From contig NZ_JAJRCG010000002.1 in NCBI RefSeq assembly GCF_028679125.1, positions 62,001 through 126,000 on the forward strand: a DNA stretch of 64,000 nucleotides, read 5' to 3'. Positions 1 to 10,497 of this stretch are shown piece after piece. Numbering within the stretch: the first letter of the stretch is position 1; every line of letters begins with the position of its first letter. The notes under the pieces are model-generated. The model was given only the letters and a program-made list of their open reading frames with translations, had not been told where the DNA came from and did no database searches. Source of the DNA: Methanoregula sp. GTDB lineage: Archaea > Halobacteriota > Methanomicrobia > Methanomicrobiales > Methanospirillaceae. The translations under genes and the position numbers were made by a program.

Positions 1-15
1 GCCCCCTTCTCCGAT

Positions 16-708
16 GTGGAGAACATCATCCGGAACAGCTCCGAGTACATCGACACCAAGCTCCGGAAGAAATACCCGGCAATCGGCCAGGACATCAAGA
101 TCATGGGCCTGCGTGACGGGAACACCATCACCCTCACAATTGCCTGTGCTATCGTCGACCGGTACTGCAAGGACATCAGGGAATACTCGGAATACATGAG
201 CCTCCTCAACGAGGAGATCACGGCGATTGCGAAGAAGAATACCAAGCGCAAGGTCGTAGTCCATGTCAACACGGCAGACGACATCAAGAAGAAGAGTGTT
301 TTCCTCACCGTGACAGGAACCTCGGCAGAGATGGGCGATGATGGCTCGGTCGGCCGCGGCAACCGGTGCAACGGGCTCATCACCCCCAACCGCCCCATGT
401 CCATGGAGGCAACGAGCGGCAAGAACCCGATCAACCACATCGGCAAGATCTACAACCTCCTCTCCACCCAGGTGGCGCAGGAGTGCGTGAAGAAGGTTGA
501 CGGTATCGAGGAGATGTACGTCCGGCTGCTCTCCCAGATAGGGAATCCGATTGACCAGCCTCTCGTGGCCAGTGTCCAGGTGCTTCCCGCATGCGGCGTG
601 AAGCTCAAGGACATCAACGCGGATATCATGGAGATCGTGGACGACCGGCTGGCCAATGTCACCCAGATCACCGAAAAGGTCATCGAAGGCAAGCTCAAGA
701 CCTTCTGA
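16..708 (+). CDS. mat: Archaeal-type S-adenosylmethionine synthetase (methionine adenosyltransferase), 5'-truncated by window edge
   Basis: Translation contains GRGNRCNGLITPNRPMSMEATSGKNPINHIGKIYN and a C-terminus typical of archaeal AdoMet synthetase; the frame is open to the window start. Confidence 0.93.
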   Translation: MENIIRNSSEYIDTKLRKKYPAIGQDIKIMGLRDGNTITLTIACAIVDRYCKDIREYSEYMSLLNEEITAIAKKNTKRKVVVHVNTADDIKKKSVFLTVTGTSAEMGDDGSVGRGNRCNGLITPNRPMSMEATSGKNPINHIGKIYNLLSTQVAQECVKKVDGIEEMYVRLLSQIGNPIDQPLVASVQVLPACGVKLKDINADIMEIVDDRLANVTQITEKVIEGKLKTF

Positions 709-715
709 TACGACA

Positions 716-1633
716 ATGGCAAAACCAGCAAAAGTCACCAAAAAAACCCGTGACATCCCCTCTTTTTCAGACCGGGTACGGCTTGCCATACCCAATAAGG
801 GAAGAATTGCAGTTCCTATCATGGACCTGGTCGAGAAGAGCGGGCTCCACCTGGCGGAGAGCGGCACTGACCGGCGCCTGATCACCCAGACTCTCGACCC
901 GCATGTCGAGATCCTGTTCGCCCGCCCGGTAGATATCCCGGAGTACGTTGCCACCGGTGCAGCGGATCTCGGTATTACCGGGCACGATATGGTTATTGAA
1001 CGGGAATCCGATGTGGAGGAACTCCTCGACCTCCAGTTCGGCAAGGCCAGACTCGTTCTTGCCGTGAGTGAGGATTCCGATATCACGACGGTAAAGGATC
1101 TTGAGGGCCTGAAGGTCGCCACCGAGTTCCCCGTGATCACCCGGTCCTATTTCAGGCAGCACAAGGTCAATGTCGAGATCGTCATTGTCGGAGGAGCCTG
1201 CGAGGCAACGCCGCACCTCGGGATTGCCGATGCGATCATCGACCTCTCCAGTTCAGGGACTACCCTGAAGACCAACCGGCTCCGGGTGATCGATGAGGTG
1301 CTCGTGACCTCCACGCACCTTATTGCAAACCGGGAATCCCTGAAAGCGAAGAAGGACAAGATCGACGAGATCCACCTCGCGCTGGAGAGCGTTATCAGGG
1401 CAAAGGGCCAGTGTTACCTCATGATGAACGTCAAGCGTAACTGCCTGGAAACCGTGAAACGTGTCCTTCCCGGGCTTTCCGGACCTACGGTGATGGATGT
1501 GGCATCGAGCGAGGATCTTGTTGCCGTCCATGCGGTTGTCAACGAGGAACGTGTCTACACCCTGATCAATGCGCTGAGGCGTGCCGGGGCAAAGGACATC
1601 CTCGTCATGGCCATCCAGCGGATGATCCGCTAG
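716..1633 (+). CDS. hisG: ATP phosphoribosyltransferase HisG (long form)
   Basis: [58 protein letters not shown]; start chosen at MAKPAK; followed by hisA and hisB. Confidence 0.93.
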   Translation: MAKPAKVTKKTRDIPSFSDRVRLAIPNKGRIAVPIMDLVEKSGLHLAESGTDRRLITQTLDPHVEILFARPVDIPEYVATGAADLGITGHDMVIERESDVEELLDLQFGKARLVLAVSEDSDITTVKDLEGLKVATEFPVITRSYFRQHKVNVEIVIVGGACEATPHLGIADAIIDLSSSGTTLKTNRLRVIDEVLVTSTHLIANRESLKAKKDKIDEIHLALESVIRAKGQCYLMMNVKRNCLETVKRVLPGLSGPTVMDVASSEDLVAVHAVVNEERVYTLINALRRAGAKDILVMAIQRMIR

Positions 1634-1641
1634 GATCGCCT

Positions 1642-2352
1642 ATGAAAATTTTTCCCGCTGTTGATATCCTCGGGGGCCGGTGCGTTCAGCTGGTGCAGGG
1701 CCGGCGGGAGAGTGCAACGGCGTATGGCGATCCCCTTTCCTGTGCAACCCGGTGGCTGAACGAAGGAGCAGAAGCGCTCCACGTCGTCAATCTCGACGGG
1801 GCATTCGGGACCTCATCGAAAAACGCTGAACTTATTGCCGAGGTCATCAAAAAGACCGGTGTCGAGATCGAACTCGGCGGGGGTATCCGGTCAGTCGAGG
1901 ATGCCCGGCGCTGGCTGGAGACCGGAGTGGATCGTGTCATCATCTCTACCCTTGCCACCCAGGATCCGGACTGTATCCGGACCCTTGCTCAGGAATTCGG
2001 GCGTGAACGCGTGATGCCCGGCGTGGATGCAAAAGGCGGGCAGATCGCAGTTCATGGCTGGCAGGAGACCGCGGGCGACTATATCGGCTGGGCCAAACGG
2101 TTCGAGGAGCTGGGTGCCGGCTCGCTCCTGTATACCAACGTTGATGTCGAGGGCCTGCAGCAGGGCGTCCGGTTCGAACCGGTGAAGCGGCTGATCGATG
2201 CGGTCGGTATCCCGGTTGTCGTGGCCGGTGGCGTGTCGGCCCGTGCCGATGTGGCCGGGCTGCGGGAAGCCGGGGCGGCCGGGGCAGTACTGGGTTCGGC
2301 CCTGTACAGCGGGAAGATCAGACTGAAGGATGCACTGGAGGAATGTCTTTGA
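1642..2352 (+). CDS. hisA: Phosphoribosylformimino-5-aminoimidazole carboxamide ribotide isomerase
   Basis: [47 protein letters not shown]-barrel HisA motifs. Confidence 0.95.
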   Translation: MKIFPAVDILGGRCVQLVQGRRESATAYGDPLSCATRWLNEGAEALHVVNLDGAFGTSSKNAELIAEVIKKTGVEIELGGGIRSVEDARRWLETGVDRVIISTLATQDPDCIRTLAQEFGRERVMPGVDAKGGQIAVHGWQETAGDYIGWAKRFEELGAGSLLYTNVDVEGLQQGVRFEPVKRLIDAVGIPVVVAGGVSARADVAGLREAGAAGAVLGSALYSGKIRLKDALEECL

Positions 2353-2930
2353 GAATTGTGGAAGTCAAGCGGGAAACCAGGGAGACGAAGATCGCGATCA
2401 ACCTCAACCCGGACGGGACCGGGAAGGTATCGGTCAACAGCGGCGTGCCGTTCTTTGACCACATGCTGACCGCACTGGCCCGGCACGGGGGATTCGATCT
2501 CACCTGCACGGCCAAAGGCGATCTGGAGGTGGACTGCCACCATACGATTGAAGATATCGGCATCGTGCTCGGAGAGGCGATCAAGCAGGCGATTGGCGAC
2601 GGTCGGGGCATCAGACGTTTTGCCCATGCCATCATTCCCATGGACGAATCGCTTGGCCAGGTTGCGCTGGACTGCGGGGGCCGGGGATACCTGGTCTGGC
2701 ACGGTACCTTCGGCAACAAGGTGGTAGGGTCTATTCCGTCGGACATCTTCGAGCACTTCTTCTACTCGCTCTGTACCCATGCCGGGATCACGGCACACAT
2801 CACCTTTACCGGGAAGAACGATCACCACCAGTGCGAGGCAGCGTTCAAGGCGTTCGGTATCGCCCTGGGAGAAGCCCTGGCAATCAGCGGGGACAAGCTG
2901 GCTGTCCGGAGCACGAAGGGGAAGTTCTGA
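2343..2930 (+). CDS. hisB: Imidazoleglycerol-phosphate dehydratase
   Basis: [51 protein letters not shown]; overlaps the hisA end. Confidence 0.96.
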   Translation: MSLRIVEVKRETRETKIAINLNPDGTGKVSVNSGVPFFDHMLTALARHGGFDLTCTAKGDLEVDCHHTIEDIGIVLGEAIKQAIGDGRGIRRFAHAIIPMDESLGQVALDCGGRGYLVWHGTFGNKVVGSIPSDIFEHFFYSLCTHAGITAHITFTGKNDHHQCEAAFKAFGIALGEALAISGDKLAVRSTKGKF

Positions 2931-2935
2931 TCGTT

Positions 2936-3442
2936 TCAGATGAACTTCTGCATCCAGACGGTATCGAACGTAACTCCTTTTTTCATCCCGACTTTTACAA
3001 ACCTGCCACACTCGGAAAAACCGTGACGGGCATGGAACCGGATACTGCCCTCGTTCAGCGATGATATACTGGCAAGGATCGTGGTGATACCCTGTGTTTT
3101 TCCTGCGGTTTCAAGATATCCGAGCATCTCTGTCCCCAGTCCTTTTCCCGTCCAGTCAGGCCGGATGAAATACGTGATCTCGGCAGTATGCCGGAATGCC
3201 GGCATCGGGTTATGGGCGCGGAGCATGCCGAATCCCGCAATCGTTCCCGTGGGAAGTTTAGCCACAACAGAGGGATAGTTCCGGCATGAATCCAGAAACA
3301 GTGAAAAAAAATCATAAGGAAATTTCTGTTCCGGGTAGGCCGCAAAGCTGTTCTCGATATAATAATTGAAGAGATCGATGATCTCCGTTCTGTTCTCTTC
3401 CGTAATCGGGTCGAATCTGTATTCCTGCGGATCTGGTTTCAT
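2936..3442 (-). CDS. GNAT family N-acetyltransferase
   Basis: Acetyltransferase fold signature YFIRPDWTGKGLGTEMLGYLE ... NEGSIRFHARHGFSECGRFVKVG. Confidence 0.85.
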   Translation of the reverse strand: MKPDPQEYRFDPITEENRTEIIDLFNYYIENSFAAYPEQKFPYDFFSLFLDSCRNYPSVVAKLPTGTIAGFGMLRAHNPMPAFRHTAEITYFIRPDWTGKGLGTEMLGYLETAGKTQGITTILASISSLNEGSIRFHARHGFSECGRFVKVGMKKGVTFDTVWMQKFI

Positions 3443-3474
3443 GGATATTACCTCATGATTGTACGATGTGCAGA

Positions 3475-3499
3475 AAATAGTTTAGTATCTAAACTATTT
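3475..3499. promoter_or_regulatory. Perfect palindrome AAATAGTTTAG-TAT-CTAAACTATTT, candidate MarR operator upstream of the GNAT gene
   Basis: 11-bp perfect inverted arms with 3-nt spacer in the short gap between the MarR gene stop and GNAT start; a degenerate related site overlaps the MarR start (about 4034-4058). Confidence 0.7.
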
Positions 3500-3524
3500 A
3501 TGGGCGAGCCCCGGCCTGCTCCCG

Positions 3525-4046
3525 TCAAGGTCCTGCCGTTTTATTCTGTACCATCTCCCGGGTGATCCGGTTCCGGGTCTCTTGGCAGTCGTCAAATATC
3601 GCTTCCATCTGCACGAGGAACTGCCGGATATTCTCCCGGTCTTTCCCGGCAAGCCCGGCGAATTCCCGGGCAATCCTGTCATTCACCACTGCATGGTACG
3701 CCCTGTGCCAGCTGAATGCCTGCATCCCGGTATCCGTAAGCCTGATTAGAATGGTTTTATTGTCGCCCTCAGGACTGATTCGTTCAAGGTACCCTTTCTG
3801 CTCAAGTTTCTTTGCGGTTTGGGATATGGCACCCTTGGTGACACCCAGCCGCGAGGCAACCTGGGACATACTGTCACCGGGAAAACGCCCGGCCATGTCA
3901 AGTAAGTGGATCTCCGATGTGTAGAGCAGTATGCCGTCCCCGGTATCCACCGGCTCCCGCTCGATCAGGGCAGCCTTGCTGAGGAGTCGCACAAACTGGT
4001 CCATGCATGCTTCTGCGGTTATGTCAGACCCGGAAATATTTAGCAT
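3525..4046 (-). CDS. MarR family transcriptional regulator
   Basis: Winged-helix pattern DSMSQVASRLGVTKGAISQTAKKLEQKGYLERISPEGDNKTILIRLTDTG. Confidence 0.88.
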   Translation of the reverse strand: MLNISGSDITAEACMDQFVRLLSKAALIEREPVDTGDGILLYTSEIHLLDMAGRFPGDSMSQVASRLGVTKGAISQTAKKLEQKGYLERISPEGDNKTILIRLTDTGMQAFSWHRAYHAVVNDRIAREFAGLAGKDRENIRQFLVQMEAIFDDCQETRNRITREMVQNKTAGP

Positions 4047-4148
4047 CTATACGAATTTATGATCCGGATAGAATAAGATGCCTTCTGATAAAGAGCGCCA
4101 GCGTAAAAACCCTGGCCTGATGGGAATGTAAGAGAAAAAAAGAGTTGA

Positions 4149-4355
4149 TCAGTTGGACTTTGCCGCCAGGTCAACGTCTTCTTTCTTGATGGTCTTTCTT
4201 CCCGCGTGCTCGGCAAGCTTGTTGGCTTCCTTGGTCAGCTGGGCGATGTACTTCTCTGCCTTTGCAACAAGTGCCTCTGCTGCATCGCTTCCTACGCGTT
4301 CGGCTCCGTTCTTCTTTGCAATCCTTACAACTGCGGCGATTGGTAAATCTGCCAT
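4149..4355 (-). CDS. Archaeal histone
   Basis: MADLPIAAVVRIAKKNGAERVGSDAAEALVAKAEKYIAQLTKEANKLAEHAGRKTIKKEDVDLAAKSN; RBS-like GAGGTAA just upstream. Confidence 0.96.
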   Translation of the reverse strand: MADLPIAAVVRIAKKNGAERVGSDAAEALVAKAEKYIAQLTKEANKLAEHAGRKTIKKEDVDLAAKSN

Positions 4356-4551
4356 GTTTCTTACCTCAAAAGAAATCATCTTGAGATATTTAAATACTTT
4401 TTGGGAAATTATTGCAAATTACCCAGCATTATGCTATCAGATGGCATACTGTGCAGGAAGTGAGAATCGGGGTTAGTAATTTCGCAGAATATTTTTTTAT
4501 TGCATTATTTGCTTTTTTGGGAGGAAAATAAAGGAGAAATGAGGTTTAAAA

Positions 4552-5316
4552 TTATTCCGACAAAGATACAGCCAGCAATAGCGCATTGGCATAATTTGGA
4601 GAGGCGCGCGAAGTATCCACGAAAATTCTGCGGATATTTACCACTGGTGCGCCATGGCCGTACCCGTTGCCCAGGAACGTAAGTGTACGGAAGATGAGAT
4701 TGCCGGAAATCCCGTCCGGTGCAATGATCAGCCCGCATGACTGAATGGCATCTTCGATCAGGATCTCGCAGTGCACCGAGCCGGAGAGCCGGGCCACGAG
4801 CTCCGCCTCTGCCATGCTGGCATCCACCTGCGGATGCCGGCCAATGTCCCCCAGCCTTCCCCCGGAGAGTACTCCCGTCTTCTCCGGCAGGCCGAATTTT
4901 TTTGCAATGATCTTCCCTTTTTTTATCAGTTCGATCTTTTCCGGAACGGTCCAGCCCTCATCGACTCCCACCGGAGTCAGGAGGAATTTTTTCCCGCCTG
5001 AGGTCTCCAGCAGGGCAATACGTTCAAGATGATCGACCCCTTCGGCGATCTTCAGAGCCTTTAAGGTGGAGTTCGAAGGAAGCGTGCCCCGGACAGCGGC
5101 ATCGATCGTGCCTGCCATGAGATCATCGATCATGGCTTGTTCGGGATTGGCAGATTCCCGGATATGGATGGATTCGGCTGCCGGTTTTATCTTCACAATG
5201 CCAGGATGACAATAACAGAAAATCTGGCAGGTGGCACTTACTTGTGTGGCACTTTCGAGAACCTTTTCGGGATCCTCACAAATCCCGATCCCGATCCGTT
5301 TCAGCGCTGGCGGCAT
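4552..5316 (-). CDS. mtxX: Methanogenesis marker protein 4 / MtxX family (phosphotransacetylase-like)
   Basis: RIGIGICEDPEKVL ... VRGTLPSN ... LSGGRLGDIGRHPQVDASMAEAELVA ... PDGISGNLIFRTLTFLGNGYGHGAPVVN; adjacent to methanogenesis marker 2. Confidence 0.85.
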   Translation of the reverse strand: MPPALKRIGIGICEDPEKVLESATQVSATCQIFCYCHPGIVKIKPAAESIHIRESANPEQAMIDDLMAGTIDAAVRGTLPSNSTLKALKIAEGVDHLERIALLETSGGKKFLLTPVGVDEGWTVPEKIELIKKGKIIAKKFGLPEKTGVLSGGRLGDIGRHPQVDASMAEAELVARLSGSVHCEILIEDAIQSCGLIIAPDGISGNLIFRTLTFLGNGYGHGAPVVNIRRIFVDTSRASPNYANALLLAVSLSE

Positions 5317-6350
5317 GCAACATCCTCTTCGGTCAGGTGCATGATCCCGTTCTGCATGAAGTCAAAGACCTGCGTCTCGTTCCCGTCGTACCGTATCCGC
5401 AGGGTCTTCTCGTTGTCAACCGTGCCGATCATTTTTGCGGTCATCCCGACCCTGGCAAAGATACTGATGAGTTCCTCCACGTGCTCTTTCCTTGACGTCA
5501 GGATAAATCCCATGCCCGGGTACATCTTGACCCACTGCTCGAAGCTCATGTTGTTCTTTGCAAGGTCCGGTTTCGGGATCAGCCCGAGATCGATCTCTGC
5601 CCCCTTACCGCTGATCTCCAGCAGCATCCCCAGCGTTCCGATGATCCCGGGATTACTGATGTCTTTTCCCGCAGTTGCGAGATGCTTCTTCCCGATCTCT
5701 TCCAGCACGGCGATCTGGGCCCGGACTTCGGCCGCGGATTTCATGGTGACCGAGTCCCAGTTGAGGGCGCAGGACGGGTGGACCCGCCCGTTCAGGTCGA
5801 TTGCGGCAACAATGCAGTCGCCGTCCTGTGCTTTGTGGCTGTAGATGATGGAGTCGAGCTGCGCCGATCCGAGAATGGAGACGTCGATGACGCTGTAGGG
5901 CGCGTCCGGGTGCAGGTGCCCGCCAACGATCGGGACACCGAACTGTGCCGAGGCATCGTGCATCCCCTTCACCACCTGCTCCTGGATCATGCTTTTCGAC
6001 ATGGAGAAGACATCCACCATGGCAATGGGTCGCCCTCCCATGGCCGCGATGTCGTGGATGTTGACGAGCACCGAGCAGTATCCTGCCCAGTAGGGATCCG
6101 CTTCCATGAGTTTTGACCAGATACCGTCAGCGGCAAGGAGGAGAGCCTCACCGTTATGCTCGATCACCGCTGCATCTTCCCCAAAGGCGGCCACAACCTG
6201 CGGGGCGTCGATCATAAGCGCTTTGACCATATCTCCGATGGCCCGTTTCCTCCTGACGCCCTCATATTCCCTGACCACTTTTGCGATAGATTCTGTGGAG
6301 CAGTTGTGGACCACGACATCACCTGAAAAAACAACACCCTGTTTGCACAT
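5301..6350 (-). CDS. Methanogenesis marker 2 protein (AIR synthase-related)
   Basis: AIR-synthase-like pattern GEDAAVIEHNGEALLLAADGIWSKLMEADPYWAGYCSVLVNIHDIAAMGGRPIAMVDV. Confidence 0.86.
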   Translation of the reverse strand: MCKQGVVFSGDVVVHNCSTESIAKVVREYEGVRRKRAIGDMVKALMIDAPQVVAAFGEDAAVIEHNGEALLLAADGIWSKLMEADPYWAGYCSVLVNIHDIAAMGGRPIAMVDVFSMSKSMIQEQVVKGMHDASAQFGVPIVGGHLHPDAPYSVIDVSILGSAQLDSIIYSHKAQDGDCIVAAIDLNGRVHPSCALNWDSVTMKSAAEVRAQIAVLEEIGKKHLATAGKDISNPGIIGTLGMLLEISGKGAEIDLGLIPKPDLAKNNMSFEQWVKMYPGMGFILTSRKEHVEELISIFARVGMTAKMIGTVDNEKTLRIRYDGNETQVFDFMQNGIMHLTEEDVACRQR

Positions 6351-6413
6351 GGGTTCTTGTGTACTCCTACTTTAGAGACTCATCAGAGATAATTTATTTG
6401 ATATCCGACCAAC

Positions 6414-7880
6414 GTGTCTAGTATGGACTGGGCAGAGAAATACCGCCCCGCACACCTTGCGGACCTCGTCGGGAACACGACCGCTGTGCGGCAGATCGCG
6501 GACTGGGCGAGGAACTGGACCAACAAGTCCCGCCCCCTCCTGATCTACGGTAAGCCCGGTATCGGAAAGACCTCCACGGCATACGCGCTCGCAAATGACA
6601 TGAACTGGGAGGTCATCGAGCTCAACGCGAGCGACCAGCGGACGGCTGCCGTCATCGAACGGATTGCCGGCGCGGGCAGCGTGACCGCAAGCCTGACCGG
6701 GGCCGTGCGCAAGCTGGTTGTGCTCGATGAGGCTGACAACCTCCAGGGCAATTCCGACCGTGGCGGGGCAAAGGCGATCCTTGAATGCATCCGCAATGCC
6801 CAACAGCCGATGGTCCTGATCGCAAACGACCTGTACGGCCTCTCCCCGGAGATACGGGCACGCTGCGAACCGGTCCAGTTCAAGGCGGTTCCTGCCCGCT
6901 CGATTGCCCCGCGCCTCAGGTATCTCTGCTCTGCCGAGAAGATCACGTGCAGCGATGCTGCGATTCATGCAATCGCCGAGAGTGCGGAAGGCGACATCCG
7001 TTCCGCGGTCAACATGCTCTATGCATCGGCTCTCGGGAGGGACAGCCTTGACGATGCGCAGGTCCACACGTCCCAGAAGGATGAGCGCGTCTCCATCTTC
7101 TCCCTGGTCTCTGCCCTGTTCGGCAGGACGGGCGACGATGAACTGATGCGGCTCTCGTACGATGTGGATGACACCCCCGAGACCGTCGAGCAGTGGGTTG
7201 AGGGCAGCGTCCACCTGATTGCAGATCCTCCCGCCGTTGGCCAGGCATACCGCCACCTTGCGCGGGCGGACGAGTACCTTGGCTATACCTACCGACGCCA
7301 GTACCACACGCTCTGGCGTTACGCAACCGCCGTGATGCTGCTTGGCGTTGCAGACGCTGCCGGGGGAAAAGGCATTCATACGCGGATCATGCCCCCGGAG
7401 CGCTGGCAGAAGATGTCAACGGCAAAGAAGCAGAAGGCGATCCGCCTTGCCACGCTGAACAAGGTCTCCGGCATGATGCACATCCCGCAGAATACCCTGC
7501 GCGAATCCTATCTTGGCACCATCACCCTGCTCGTTGAACAGGATCCCGCCGGGTATGCCCGCGATCTCTTGTTCGATGCAGACCAGCTCAACTTCTTCCT
7601 CAATGACCGGGCACGGTCAGCAGAGATCATCCGGGCTCTCGTGCAGGAAGAGAAGGACCGGGAGAAAGAGCAGAAGAAGGAGGCAGCGCAGCAGAAAAAA
7701 ACCCGGAAGGAACCTAAGGAATCAAAGAAAGAGGTCCCCGTGGATGAGCCCCCTGCAAAAGTTCCTGACGAATCGCAGACGGTAATTCCGCAGGCAGTTC
7801 CCGAATCACCCCCGCCGGAAACCCCCGAGACCAAAAAGACGCCGTCGCAGTCCCAGTCAACCCTGTTTGACGGTTTCTGA
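6414..7880 (+). CDS. rfcL: Replication factor C large subunit
   Basis: [43 protein letters not shown]-terminal PCNA-interaction-like QSTLFDGF. Confidence 0.95.
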   Translation: MSSMDWAEKYRPAHLADLVGNTTAVRQIADWARNWTNKSRPLLIYGKPGIGKTSTAYALANDMNWEVIELNASDQRTAAVIERIAGAGSVTASLTGAVRKLVVLDEADNLQGNSDRGGAKAILECIRNAQQPMVLIANDLYGLSPEIRARCEPVQFKAVPARSIAPRLRYLCSAEKITCSDAAIHAIAESAEGDIRSAVNMLYASALGRDSLDDAQVHTSQKDERVSIFSLVSALFGRTGDDELMRLSYDVDDTPETVEQWVEGSVHLIADPPAVGQAYRHLARADEYLGYTYRRQYHTLWRYATAVMLLGVADAAGGKGIHTRIMPPERWQKMSTAKKQKAIRLATLNKVSGMMHIPQNTLRESYLGTITLLVEQDPAGYARDLLFDADQLNFFLNDRARSAEIIRALVQEEKDREKEQKKEAAQQKKTRKEPKESKKEVPVDEPPAKVPDESQTVIPQAVPESPPPETPETKKTPSQSQSTLFDGF

Positions 7881-8276
7881 TCCCCGCACGTACCGGTGGA
7901 GACGCACCCCGCAGTCGATACTCTCCCCCCCATTGCCGTAGATCTCGAATCCCAGGTGGTACACCACGAGATCGCACCCGATGCGCCGGGCCAGATCCAT
8001 GAGCGGCGGGATCATCTCGATGGCCGGCCGGATGGAATAGATCACATCTGCCCCAGTATAGAGCGACAGGTCCGGTTCAAAGATATCATCGACTGTAAAA
8101 ACAATTCCCCCGGGTATGTCGAGTGGCCTGATATCCGTACACCGGACAGGAATCCCGGCAGCATGGAGGATCGCCGCCGCGCCCGGGTTTCTCCCAACGC
8201 CAACTTCGACGGGACTCGCGTAATGGCCGGCAATATACCTGCCGACGCTCGTCTCAATATGTTTATAGGATTCCAT
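7857..8276 (-). CDS. UPF0146 family protein
   Basis: [37 protein letters not shown] ... [41 protein letters not shown]. Confidence 0.8.
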   Translation of the reverse strand: MESYKHIETSVGRYIAGHYASPVEVGVGRNPGAAAILHAAGIPVRCTDIRPLDIPGGIVFTVDDIFEPDLSLYTGADVIYSIRPAIEMIPPLMDLARRIGCDLVVYHLGFEIYGNGGESIDCGVRLHRYVRGSETVKQG

Positions 8277-8293
8277 TCCAACAGAATATAGCG

Positions 8294-8833
8294 ATGCATG
8301 TCCATATTTTTTGGGATGCCTCATCTCCCGTCGGTCTCCAGATGCCGGTCTCCCGTTTAATCTCATCAATTCTTCGCGTTCCGACCACGGTGTCGGAGAA
8401 TCATGTCCGCATGATGGGATATGTCCCGGAGCGGAAACAGATCGATGCACAGGCGCTGCTGGATGGAATCCAGGCCTATAAGTACCGGCATGGGATTGAT
8501 GATCCCGTGCTCCTCGTTGTCCAGCAGGATCTCTTCAGGAACGGGAACAGTTTTGTCTTCGGTCTCGCCCGGGAGCAGGTGGGTGCAGCAGTGGTCTCGT
8601 CTGCCCGGCTCAGCAACGAGTATTACGGCCGGTATGGCAGTGACGACGACCTGATCGACCGGATCACCAAGGAGGGAGCCCACGAGATCGGGCACCTGCT
8701 GGGCCTGGGTCACTGCGAGAATCCGGAATGCATCATGTTCAGGCCTAATACACTGGATGAACTCGATCGCAAGAAGAAGATGCTCTGCCCGGCATGCGAG
8801 GCACAGCTTGACGGGATCACTCCCGCGCAGTAA
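8294..8833 (+). CDS. amzA: Archaemetzincin-type zinc metalloprotease
   Basis: HEIGHLLGLGHCENPECIMFRPNTLDELDRKKKMLCPACE: HExxHxxGxxHCxxxxCxM archaemetzincin signature. Confidence 0.93.
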   Translation: MHVHIFWDASSPVGLQMPVSRLISSILRVPTTVSENHVRMMGYVPERKQIDAQALLDGIQAYKYRHGIDDPVLLVVQQDLFRNGNSFVFGLAREQVGAAVVSSARLSNEYYGRYGSDDDLIDRITKEGAHEIGHLLGLGHCENPECIMFRPNTLDELDRKKKMLCPACEAQLDGITPAQ

Positions 8834-9001
8834 CCGGCGCTCTTTTTACCCGCAGTCACTCTTTTGTACCTGTTCCGGGAACAGCAATAATCCCGTACCT
8901 GGCTTCCGGTGCTCCCTGGTACGGGGGATCGGACGCCTGAAATCCCGCGGGAGATCACCCGGCAAATGGAAAAATACCTGTGCCTATCCGGTAACAACGG
9001 G

Positions 9002-9571
9002 TTATTCAGATGGGATCACAATGATCTCCATATGGCTGATCTTCTCGTAGATCTTCTTTTTTTTGATGATAGGCCAGAGTTCGTACAGGAGGACCGTGAC
9101 CGGTTCCCACATCGCAGCCCATCCGATGATGAGGAGTGAATCGGCAATAATCTGGGAGACGAGGTGGCTGCTGCCCAGGATGGCTGAGACGAGCTGCCGG
9201 AGGATCATGGCGATGGCGACAAAGACGAGACCGATGAGGAGTGCCCATCTCCCGTACCGGAACCGTGCGCGGAATATCTGGTCCTGCTCCATCACACGGT
9301 ACTGGAAATGGGACCGGATCGCCTGGGGGAGGGTCTTTGCATCGTAATCGAAGGCACTCTCGCCATGCATGTAGATGTTGAGCAGGAACGGGGTTTTCAG
9401 GGGAAAATCATCGACAATATCAACGATATAGTGTTCCGCGTTCGCATCGAGTTCCTTCTCGTGGAACGGGGCGTGGTCGAAGGTGTTGAAGATCTGCTTG
9501 ACAGAAGAGAGATCGATCTCTATCAGAACCTTCCCGTCAACTTTCCGGTACAGGGATTCGATCTCGGCCAT
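9002..9571 (-). CDS. Hypothetical protein with N-terminal cytosolic domain and two predicted TM helices
   Basis: Complete ORF; hydrophobic segments WALLIGLVFVAIAMIL and IADSLLIIGWAAMW. Confidence 0.7.
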   Translation of the reverse strand: MAEIESLYRKVDGKVLIEIDLSSVKQIFNTFDHAPFHEKELDANAEHYIVDIVDDFPLKTPFLLNIYMHGESAFDYDAKTLPQAIRSHFQYRVMEQDQIFRARFRYGRWALLIGLVFVAIAMILRQLVSAILGSSHLVSQIIADSLLIIGWAAMWEPVTVLLYELWPIIKKKKIYEKISHMEIIVIPSE

Positions 9572-9674
9572 GTGTTGCCTTTGAGATCCATTACTCTCCT
9601 GATTGCCTATAAACCCCGCTCATTGATGCAGAAGATAAAAAAGAAAAAGGGAACCGGAAAACCCGGGTCCGGGT

Positions 9675-10271
9675 TCATTCCTTGTCTTTCACGTACTGGA
9701 TCCCGGCGGGTTCCTTGTAATCGGTCTTGATAACGATGGTATTGGATAACCGGTTGAACATCCTGAGCTTGGTTCCGGGCATCGCGAGCCAGCCGATGAG
9801 GCAGTCCAGCGGGAGGAGAAGGACGAATGCCTTGCCAAAACTTTCGAGCGCGGCGGACGTATACCGGATCTTTGTGCCGTCGCGGTTGACGACTTTTAAG
9901 TTCATCACCATCTTGCCGATAGACTGGCCTCTTCCCTGGAATCCTTCCATGATCGTCCAGTACGCGAAGAAGATCAGGCTCTGGAATCCGAATTCGAACG
10001 GCTCCCAGTACCGGAAATCGATATACAGGGGGATCTCCCACCCGGTCGAGGCAAAGATGCCGCGGACAATGTTGAGGAAGAGGATGACCATGCAGAAATC
10101 GATGATCCATGCCCAGAACCGTGTGGTCCACTTGGCAAGATACAGCGTCCGGCCCCGCTCATCCTTTACCGCGTCGGGTTCCGTTGATGCCACCGGGGCG
10201 GGGACTGGTGGTGTTACCAGGTCGCCTGCCTGCTCTGCAACAGGTCCTGGGACTGGTGATTCGTCAGCCAT
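9675..10271 (-). CDS. RDD family membrane protein
   Basis: RFWAWIIDFCMVILFLNIVRG ... GRGQSIGKMVMNLKVVNRDGTKI ... LLPLDCLIGWLA. Confidence 0.85.
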   Translation of the reverse strand: MADESPVPGPVAEQAGDLVTPPVPAPVASTEPDAVKDERGRTLYLAKWTTRFWAWIIDFCMVILFLNIVRGIFASTGWEIPLYIDFRYWEPFEFGFQSLIFFAYWTIMEGFQGRGQSIGKMVMNLKVVNRDGTKIRYTSAALESFGKAFVLLLPLDCLIGWLAMPGTKLRMFNRLSNTIVIKTDYKEPAGIQYVKDKE

Positions 10272-10497
10272 TTCGGTATATCTGTTGGCCGTTGGTATGA
10301 ATGAAGTTTACTCTTTATCGTATGAGCCCGGTTATGCCCGACGGCATTATGGCCTGAAGTCTGCGCCGGACAGCTGCCGGTTCTGCTCCCGTTTGCCGGA
10401 GTTCTGGATTCCGGGAACGCCCGATAAACTATTTCTCCTCGGCTCAATAACGTTAGAAACAGAAGCTATCAATGCGTGAGCGGAGTGAACACCTGAT

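Noticed and set aside
2079-3011. 310-aa minus-strand ORF over hisA/hisB
   Set aside because: Antisense to recognised his genes
6372-7379. 335-aa minus-strand ORF antisense to rfcL
   Set aside because: rfcL is certain on the + strand
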